Source: Spirochaetales bacterium (lineage in GTDB: Bacteria > Spirochaetota > GWE2-31-10 > MWDO01). From it: a DNA stretch of 53,739 nt. Position 1 is the stretch's first letter. Every line of letters begins with the position of its first letter. Positions 48,221-53,739 of the stretch are shown here, in pieces. The notes beneath the pieces were generated by a model. The model was not told the DNA's origin. It saw only the letters and a list, made by a program, of their open reading frames with translations, and did not search any database. A program made the position numbers and the translations under genes. The DNA is taken from positions 1 through 53,739 of the forward strand of contig JAFYAI010000087.1 of assembly GCA_017540815.1 (NCBI GenBank), in the 5' to 3' direction.

Positions 48221-49617
48221 TAGCTTAATCCTAATTCAATATCTACATCTTTCAACCACATTTCAATGGCTTTTTTTGTATATTCAATCATTTCTTTTTC
48301 AGACCTTGCATATCGACAACCTATAATCCAAGGCCTGTAAAAAGTAAATGAATTACATGTGTGTTCTTTATTTGTAAAAGTATCATAAAAACCGCCAAAA
48401 CCAACATGAAATTCTATTCCTTTATAAACAAATTCAACATAAATTTCCCTGTAATACTCCTTTTTTTCTATTTTGGACAAATTTGTTTTTAATAAATTTA
48501 CAGCAGGGACAATTATATTATCAAACAACCAAGGATTTTCTAATGTCTTTTTTCTAGGCTTTTTATTTGTGAATACCCAATTTGTATTTGCTAACAACCA
48601 AGGATTTGAAAAAATCTCTACATCCGAACCAAAAATTCTTTGGAAATTGATTTCTTCTTTTCCTACTATATCACCATCTTCGTTAATTGAAAGACTATTA
48701 GATTGGGCATCTTCATCACTCAACCATTCTTCAATCGCTCTTTTTGTATATTCAATCATCTGTTCTTCAGTAGTAGCTTCACGACAACCTACAATCCAAG
48801 GTTTATAAAATGTAAAACTATTTTTATAACACCATGTATTAAGTTTGGAATTCCAAAACATTGTTAAGTTCATCCAATATTCAATATTTTTATAGTTAAA
48901 TACAATGAAATTCCAAGAATCATTTTTAATCTGAGGATTAATAACACCGTCAACTCTTTTTAAAGCTGGTAAAACAAAAGACTCTCGAATCCAGACTTCT
49001 ATTTCAGAATCACAAAAATAATTATTAATCGTAGATAACAAAAAAGGATTAGAGAACAACTCAACATCAGCTCCAAATATTTTTTCAGAACCATCAATCT
49101 CAACCGTAAAATTATCGATCTCATCTTTTGAATAAAGAACAAAGTATTCAATGTTTTTTCTTTCCGCAAAATCTGCTGTTTCATAAAGATATTTGATTAA
49201 ATCATTCCAATAATCAATTTTTGAATTATTACTATGTTTTTTTACAGCAGGAACAAACTCATCTTCTGGATGTCCATTATTTATGAGATAGCATATAAAA
49301 GTTTTTTTCCCTTCTTTTTCTTTTCGTTTCATCAAATTAAAATATAACGAAGTCTGTGTTTCTTGAGTTCCAGTCTGACTATGAACCTTGTTTTCAATAA
49401 TCAAAAAATAATTGTGATTTTCTATAAGAATATCCATTCGTCCAACATCTTCAAAAGTCTTTTCAAGTTTTACATCTTTAGGAGAGAACTTCATTAGTTC
49501 AGAAAAATTCTCAATATTAAACAATCGGTTTAATGTTTTATAAAAAAGACCTTCATTCTCTTGAATGAGATTAACAAAATTGTTCGAAACTCTTAATTCA
49601 TCTTTTGTATTCGCCAT
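48220..49617 (-). CDS. PD-(D/E)XK nuclease-type protein with duplicated C-terminal domain
   Basis: The 465-residue protein has an N-terminal PDDEXK_4-like domain with Asp62 (GRMDILIE), Glu75 and Lys77 (IIENKV) and a trailing Gln-rich helix (TGTQETQTSLY). The rest is two copies of one domain: about 181-302 (FGADVELFSNPFLL ... FTFYKPWIVGCREA ... MIEYTKRAIEEWL) and 329-459 (FGSDVEIFSNPWLL ... FTFYRPWIIGCRYA ... MIEYTKKAIEMWL). Such a repeat may bind target or make an internal dimer. AT-rich, in a defence-like setting next to a GmrSD-type gene. AGGAGTATGTA precedes the ATG. Confidence 0.85.
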   Translation of the reverse strand: MANTKDELRVSNNFVNLIQENEGLFYKTLNRLFNIENFSELMKFSPKDVKLEKTFEDVGRMDILIENHNYFLIIENKVHSQTGTQETQTSLYFNLMKRKEKEGKKTFICYLINNGHPEDEFVPAVKKHSNNSKIDYWNDLIKYLYETADFAERKNIEYFVLYSKDEIDNFTVEIDGSEKIFGADVELFSNPFLLSTINNYFCDSEIEVWIRESFVLPALKRVDGVINPQIKNDSWNFIVFNYKNIEYWMNLTMFWNSKLNTWCYKNSFTFYKPWIVGCREATTEEQMIEYTKRAIEEWLSDEDAQSNSLSINEDGDIVGKEEINFQRIFGSDVEIFSNPWLLANTNWVFTNKKPRKKTLENPWLFDNIIVPAVNLLKTNLSKIEKKEYYREIYVEFVYKGIEFHVGFGGFYDTFTNKEHTCNSFTFYRPWIIGCRYARSEKEMIEYTKKAIEMWLKDVDIELGLS

Positions 49618-49704
49618 TACATACTCCTATTTTTTAATGATAACTTTATTATATCAAAAATTTTCTTATAATCAATAAAAAAATCATCACCTAATGATTT
49701 CCTA

Positions 49705-49830
49705 CACAAACACCGCCATATAATGCGGAAAAGTGTTTTTTTTCATAATTTTAACCAATTGGAGACTCTCCTTGCGGACATTCCCTATCCGGCGAATATT
49801 AAGAACTGCCAGCCAAATATGGAGTGGAGG
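49705..49830 (+). repeat. Unknown element, copy 2
   Basis: Blocks A (49714-49735) and B (49760-49830) as in copy 1, with a shorter middle (24 instead of 41 nt). In this copy an uninterrupted 38-codon frame runs from ATG 49723 through block B to TAA (start MRKSVFFHNF, end NMEWRNK); in copy 1 the frame is shifted, so a shared protein product is unlikely. Confidence 0.8.
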
Positions 49831-49838
49831 AATAAATA

Positions 49839-49877
49839 AATAAGGAACTCTGCAAAATTTTTGCAGAGTTCCTTATT
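49839..49877. terminator. Terminator of the DUF262 gene
   Basis: AATAAGGAACTCTGCAA and TTGCAGAGTTCCTTATT, 17 bp, with inner T-run. Confidence 0.8.
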
Positions 49878-52264
49878 CATTCTTCTTTTAATTTATCACA
49901 ACTATTATATAATCTTATTATTGTATTTTCCACATCATCGATATTGCAATACATAAACCACCATTCCCCATCACTATTGAACAAACCATTTTCTTGTGCA
50001 AATTTATTTAATTTATCTTGATACTTTTTAATATCGCCGTGTTTTCTTATTCCAAGTCTAATTTTATTATTCTCCGACCACTCTAAACACAATGTACAAA
50101 ATGAATTTATTTTTATTTCCAAACACATTATTTGATGATAAAAATCAAATTGATAATCAATATCATCGACTTTATATATTTTATCATCTTGTTTAAAAGA
50201 TATCCAAGCCTTGTCATCACAAAAATTTTTCTTTAACTCTTTTAATTTTTTATCACGTACAGATTCCTCATGAGAACATTCCAACAGTGATTTAAATGCA
50301 GCATAACATATTGAATACATTTTATATAAACGCATTGACGCAAAATTTACAAATTCCTGACATTTGTCTTGATCATCAATAACATTTGAATCAAATTTAA
50401 TATTTTTTTGCAAAAACAATAAATGTTCTTTATGGTTATTATAATATGAGAAATCAGCATTATTATTCTTTCCTCTATTTATTTCAAATGGAATTGCGGC
50501 TAAATTTCCTATTGTATACAGCCACTTATCAACTTGAGACTTATACTTATGCCCTCCTTTTTTATTATAAGACCAACTTTTAGGCAATATATGATCATAA
50601 TCCCATGGAACATTATGTTTCTTCCACGATATAACATCAGAAGGATTATATTTTTTAAACTCTTCATTGATAAACTCTCTCTCTGCATATAATAAACAAT
50701 CTCTATTCCCTTTAATACAATTCAATATATTAAATACATAATGTTCATTATAGTTTTCATTTAATTTATTATCGTTTTCAAATATTTTTTCATATATCTT
50801 ATTAGGAGAATAAATGACAGGAATATAAGATTTATTCATCAGTTTAACAATTCCATTTTGAATAGCTTTTAAATAATCATCCGTTGTTTTGCAATCGTGT
50901 GTACACTGATATAAAATATCAACTGCTTTTTTAATATTATCTTTTAAGCAAAAGAAATGTAATAATAAGGCAAGTCCTTTACCGTTTATTTCAGACAAAT
51001 CTATTCCTTTATCTATAAGATATAAAAGGAATAACAAAATCTCAGGTTTATCATGAACAATATTTTTCTGAACATATTTTGGGATTTTATCAAATTCATT
51101 TTTATCTGTTCTGTTTAATTCATTTTTCAAGCAATTAACATATTCTTCGGCATTAGATTCGTAAAATCTTGTTATCTGATATTTCAATCCTGTACCTTTA
51201 TCATTTGCGATTTCTCTGATTCTTTTAATAGATAATATATTTTCAAATGTATTACCTTTTTTATAAATAGTTATCTGTAGACGAAACAATAAATCAACCA
51301 AGTCCTGTGGAGGCATAAAACCACCTGCAATTTTGTTGTTGTTATCTTTGATTTTACCCCAATAAGCCTTAATAGCAGAATAATTCAAATCAGCCCTTGT
51401 TATTGATGTTCCACCCGTATTTAACCGATTAAATAAGATTTCAAGGTTCGACTTTCCTTCATATATATTTTCATCATATTCATTATCTGTATTTTCAAAT
51501 AAATTATCTATTTTAGAAAATGGAATCTGATATTCTTTTAGTTTCACAAAACTTTCATAAATCTTTTTAATTTTTCCATTATATTCATCTAATTTTACTT
51601 TTTTTTCTTTTAAATTTTCAAACCATTTTGAAGACATACTCTTAATCTTTTTTTCCATTATGTCATAAAAATCTGAAAAAGTCTTTATATCTGTATTTTT
51701 AATAATATCCATAAAAAAGGACAATGGGATAGGCAAATCAGATTTAAAAGGGAATGTATCTTTTAATAAAAAAGAGTCTCTATATATACTTATATCATTT
51801 CCAAAATACTTAATCATAGCCTCTCTTCTTTCCTTTACATTTAAAAGACTGCATTCATCATCATTATTATATCCCCAAGGATGTGCCCTTGTTGTTGCTT
51901 TTATAAAAAAACATCTTGAAGATTTATCTTGTTTTGTTAATGATTTTCCAACATCTAACCATAGAATAGTAGAAACTTTCTCCCCATTTATTTTATCATT
52001 TTCGTCAATTTCATCAAAGGCTTGAAATCCTAACATTATAGTATTTAATCTTTGCTGTCCATCCATTAAATCGTATTTATCATTTCCCTTTTTTGATAGA
52101 ACAAAACCTCCAATTGGGAATCCTCTTAATATTGAGTCCCATAAAAATTCAACTTGCTTAGGTTCCCACACTAAACCACGTTGAACAGAAGGTATTTCAA
52201 TCTTACTTTCTGATTGTGCCTTTTGTTTATTTACAATTTCAAGCAATGACAACATATTATTCAT
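49877..52264 (-). CDS. DUF262/HNH GmrSD-type restriction-like protein
   Basis: The 795-residue protein has an N-terminal DUF262 (GmrS, ParB/Srx-fold) domain with IPSVQRGLVWEPKQVEFLWD and YDLMDGQQRLNTI, and FNRLNTGGTSITRADL further on. A C-terminal HNH-type (DUF1524-like) region holds WDYDHILPKSWSYNKKGG and IGNLAAIPFEINRGKNN, so both halves of the GmrSD pair are on one chain. GmrSD enzymes cut glucosylated or otherwise modified phage DNA using nucleotide hydrolysis. Strongly AT-rich, typical of transferred defence genes. It ends at its own terminator followed by element copy 2. Confidence 0.9.
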   Translation of the reverse strand: MNNMLSLLEIVNKQKAQSESKIEIPSVQRGLVWEPKQVEFLWDSILRGFPIGGFVLSKKGNDKYDLMDGQQRLNTIMLGFQAFDEIDENDKINGEKVSTILWLDVGKSLTKQDKSSRCFFIKATTRAHPWGYNNDDECSLLNVKERREAMIKYFGNDISIYRDSFLLKDTFPFKSDLPIPLSFFMDIIKNTDIKTFSDFYDIMEKKIKSMSSKWFENLKEKKVKLDEYNGKIKKIYESFVKLKEYQIPFSKIDNLFENTDNEYDENIYEGKSNLEILFNRLNTGGTSITRADLNYSAIKAYWGKIKDNNNKIAGGFMPPQDLVDLLFRLQITIYKKGNTFENILSIKRIREIANDKGTGLKYQITRFYESNAEEYVNCLKNELNRTDKNEFDKIPKYVQKNIVHDKPEILLFLLYLIDKGIDLSEINGKGLALLLHFFCLKDNIKKAVDILYQCTHDCKTTDDYLKAIQNGIVKLMNKSYIPVIYSPNKIYEKIFENDNKLNENYNEHYVFNILNCIKGNRDCLLYAEREFINEEFKKYNPSDVISWKKHNVPWDYDHILPKSWSYNKKGGHKYKSQVDKWLYTIGNLAAIPFEINRGKNNNADFSYYNNHKEHLLFLQKNIKFDSNVIDDQDKCQEFVNFASMRLYKMYSICYAAFKSLLECSHEESVRDKKLKELKKNFCDDKAWISFKQDDKIYKVDDIDYQFDFYHQIMCLEIKINSFCTLCLEWSENNKIRLGIRKHGDIKKYQDKLNKFAQENGLFNSDGEWWFMYCNIDDVENTIIRLYNSCDKLKEE

Positions 52265-52414
52265 ATCAATTCACCATTATTTTTTGATAAACATCATTAT
52301 ATCACTCCCTTCTCCCCCTGTCAAACGGAAAAAATATTTAATCATTTTTGTAATTTTTTTCCCCCCCACTCCAAAGCAATTATTTTCAATAAAATAATCT
52401 TCCAATGAATGAGT

Positions 52415-52443
52415 TTGACAAATAAGCAATAGATGTGATAAAA
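52415..52443 (+). promoter_or_regulatory. Promoter of the PLD-like gene
   Basis: TTGACA (52415-52420), about 16-17 nt spacer, GATAAA (52437-52442). The 150 nt before it (52265-52414) are AT-rich with a C-run, nothing else seen. Confidence 0.6.
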
Positions 52444-52477
52444 TATAGCTAAGTTATAAAGGAAGAAACTTAGATTT

Positions 52478-52999
52478 ATGACTCCCACCACCACATTTAT
52501 CGCCAATGCCGACCATTATGAGAATGTCATCGAACGCATAGAGAATGTCAAAAAAACTTTATGGATTGGCACGGCAGACATTAAGGATCTATACATCGCA
52601 GACGGACGAAGGAGCAAGCCGCTGTTAAGCGTGCTGTCGGATCTTGTCAGCCGCAATGTTGCAATACGGCTAATCCATGCCAAAGAGCCGGGGCCGGCAT
52701 TCCGCACGGACTTCGACAAGCACAGCAATCTCATCGACGGTATGGAGAGGATGTTATGTCCGCGAGTGCATTTCAAGATGATTATATTTGACTTCAAGGC
52801 AGCATATATCGGCTCGGCGAATCTTACCGGAGCAGGACTAGACATGAAAGGCGAGAATACTCGCAATTTCGAGAGCGGAATACTGACGACCGAGCCGGAA
52901 CTCGTTGAGGCGGCATGCAAACAATTCGACGAAGTGTGGATGGGCAAGTGGTGCAAGGCATGCAGACGAAGAGAATTTTGCGGCGAGCCGATTGACTAA
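52478..52999 (+). CDS. Phospholipase D-like protein
   Basis: The 173-residue protein carries one PLD motif, VHFKMIIFDFKAAYIGSANL (H-x-K with downstream Asp and GSANLT), as in the PLDc_2 group. One copy of the motif means it would act as a dimer. Many single-motif members are nucleases rather than lipases. The C-terminus has CKACRRREFC, a possible metal-binding pair. No signal peptide. AAGGA lies 13 nt before the ATG, a wide spacing. GC content is back to the core level. Confidence 0.85.
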   Translation: MTPTTTFIANADHYENVIERIENVKKTLWIGTADIKDLYIADGRRSKPLLSVLSDLVSRNVAIRLIHAKEPGPAFRTDFDKHSNLIDGMERMLCPRVHFKMIIFDFKAAYIGSANLTGAGLDMKGENTRNFESGILTTEPELVEAACKQFDEVWMGKWCKACRRREFCGEPID

Positions 53000-53010
53000 T
53001 GTAAAGTGTG

Positions 53011-53055
53011 GAATAATATTGACTGCAATGTCAAATACAATATTCTGTTTTTTAT
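53011..53055 (+). terminator. Possible terminator after the PLD-like gene
   Basis: Imperfect inverted repeat GAATAATATTGAC ... GTCAAATACAATATTC followed by T-rich sequence. Confidence 0.5.
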
Positions 53056-53089
53056 AATTTTTTCATTTTTTTGTTGATTTTTTTCTTCT

Positions 53090-53095
53090 TATAAT
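53090..53095 (+). promoter_or_regulatory. -10 element of murB
   Basis: TATAAT at 53090-53095; predicted start near 53102 leaves a leader of only about 8 nt with no ribosome site. No clear -35. Confidence 0.45.
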
Positions 53096-53109
53096 ATAAA
53101 ATAATTGCT

Positions 53110-53739
53110 ATGAATGATTTAATTCAGCAGGATATTGCTTTACAAGATTATACTACATTCAAGATAGGCGGCAATGCACGATACTTTGCCGAGCCGACGA
53201 ATATTGATGAAGTGACGGCAGCTTTCCGCTTTGCTAAGGAGCATGGGCTGAGTGTCTGCATACTCGGCGGCGGTGCTAATACGCTCGTGCCTGATGAGGG
53301 CTACACCGGGCTTGTGATATGCACACGACATCTTGATCACATTCGCACAGACGGACAGCACATCATATCAGAATGCGGTGTATCAGTCGATAAACTCTGT
53401 GACTTCGCTGCTGAGAATGGTCTTAGCGGAGCGGAGTTTGCAGCAGGACTGCCCGGTTCAGTCGGCGGTGCAGTATATATGAATGCACGGTGCTACGGCA
53501 GTGAGTTCGCCGATATTGTGGAGAGTGTCAGATACATAACGCCCGATGAGGATACTATCCGAGAGTTAAGCCACGATGAGATCGGTTATGCTTACAAGCA
53601 CAGCTGCTTTATGGAGATGGATGGTCTGATCGTCGAAGTGACATTCCGCATGGGAGCAGATGATATATCTTCCATACAGGCAAAATGTGAGTCCAACCGC
53701 AATGACCGACGCTCGAAAGGTCAGTATGACTATCCGTCG
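53110..53739 (+). CDS. murB: UDP-N-acetylenolpyruvoylglucosamine reductase MurB, 3' end outside window
   Basis: The 210 visible codons cover the FAD-binding domain. Motifs: YTTFKIGGNARYFAEP, VCILGGGANTLVPDEGY, and LSGAEFAAGLPGSVGGAVYM, then the Tyr/Ser region near YAYKHSCF. MurB reduces enolpyruvyl-UDP-GlcNAc to UDP-MurNAc in peptidoglycan synthesis. The frame is open at the window end; about 90 residues, including the C-terminal substrate domain, should lie beyond. The ATG is the first in frame after the -10. Confidence 0.95.
   Translation, partial: MNDLIQQDIALQDYTTFKIGGNARYFAEPTNIDEVTAAFRFAKEHGLSVCILGGGANTLVPDEGYTGLVICTRHLDHIRTDGQHIISECGVSVDKLCDFAAENGLSGAEFAAGLPGSVGGAVYMNARCYGSEFADIVESVRYITPDEDTIRELSHDEIGYAYKHSCFMEMDGLIVEVTFRMGADDISSIQAKCESNRNDRRSKGQYDYPS

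Noticed and set aside
1..53739. tRNA or rRNA genes, insertion sequences, prophage
   Set aside because: I looked for clover-leaf motifs, rRNA landmarks and transposase or phage structural proteins and saw none.

Overview
The window looks like the chromosome of a host-associated or anaerobic spirochaete, most likely Treponema-like. The pointers are many lipoproteins with relaxed lipoboxes, a GH57 (DUF1957) enzyme beside a DUF4912 protein, a ClpC plus McsB-like pair, zapA followed by a 6S RNA, several DUF4143 and PDDEXK_9 ATPases, and frequent leaderless promoters. This assignment rests on gene content only and is moderately sure. No rRNA, tRNA, insertion sequence, prophage or CRISPR array was seen.

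Layout. 1-8.8 kb: a truncated lipoprotein gene, a MATE exporter, two divergent DUF4143 ATPases separated by phased operator repeats, a histidine phosphatase, and a cobalamin-riboswitch operon of two surface lipoproteins that resembles BtuG-type B12 capture. 8.8-11.3 kb: an AT-rich accessory patch (YafQ-DinJ toxin-antitoxin, NERD nuclease-like protein, small lipoprotein, internally deleted PIN toxin with its antitoxin). 11.4-23.4 kb: mostly core genes (mutS, a Ste24 protease with a hybrid histidine kinase, acyl-ACP thioesterase, phosphatase, CsgG-like protein, a HigBA module, rsmI, 6S RNA, zapA, acidic coiled-coil protein). 23.4-25.2 kb: an AT-rich orphan gene with a long structured leader. 25.3-31.5 kb: clpC with a degenerate McsB-like protein, GH57 enzyme and DUF4912 protein. 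31.6-34.2 kb: an AAA/PDDEXK_9 gene bracketed by a 79-bp duplication, and a patatin phospholipase. 34.3-40 kb: a probable six-gene operon (PD-(D/E)XK protein, orthocaspase, Thr-stalk lipoprotein, LIM-like coiled-coil protein, Ser-rich membrane protein, voltage-gated-type ion channel). 40-47.7 kb: hipBA, lipoproteins, a third DUF4143 ATPase, a WYL regulator and small unknown genes. 47.8-52.3 kb: a defence-like segment (PD-(D/E)XK protein and DUF262/HNH GmrSD-type protein), each gene followed at its 3' end by a copy of the same unknown element. 52.4 kb to the end: a PLD-like protein and murB, cut by the window edge.

How the parts fit. Core housekeeping blocks alternate with AT-rich accessory genes that carry their own terminators and are often flanked by short imperfect direct repeats. 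Four toxin-antitoxin modules, four ATPases of defence/accessory type, three PD-(D/E)XK-type proteins and a caspase/ion-channel operon make much of the window defence-island-like.

The strongest candidates for new biology are: (1) a two-copy element with several covarying helices, two of them mutually exclusive (40.02-40.11 and 46.85-46.94 kb); (2) operator boxes with exact 32-bp phasing in DUF4143 promoters; (3) the nuclease-caspase-ion channel operon; (4) a probable McsB pseudokinase upstream of clpC; (5) the 126-145-bp element that brackets the PD-(D/E)XK gene at 48-49.6 kb.
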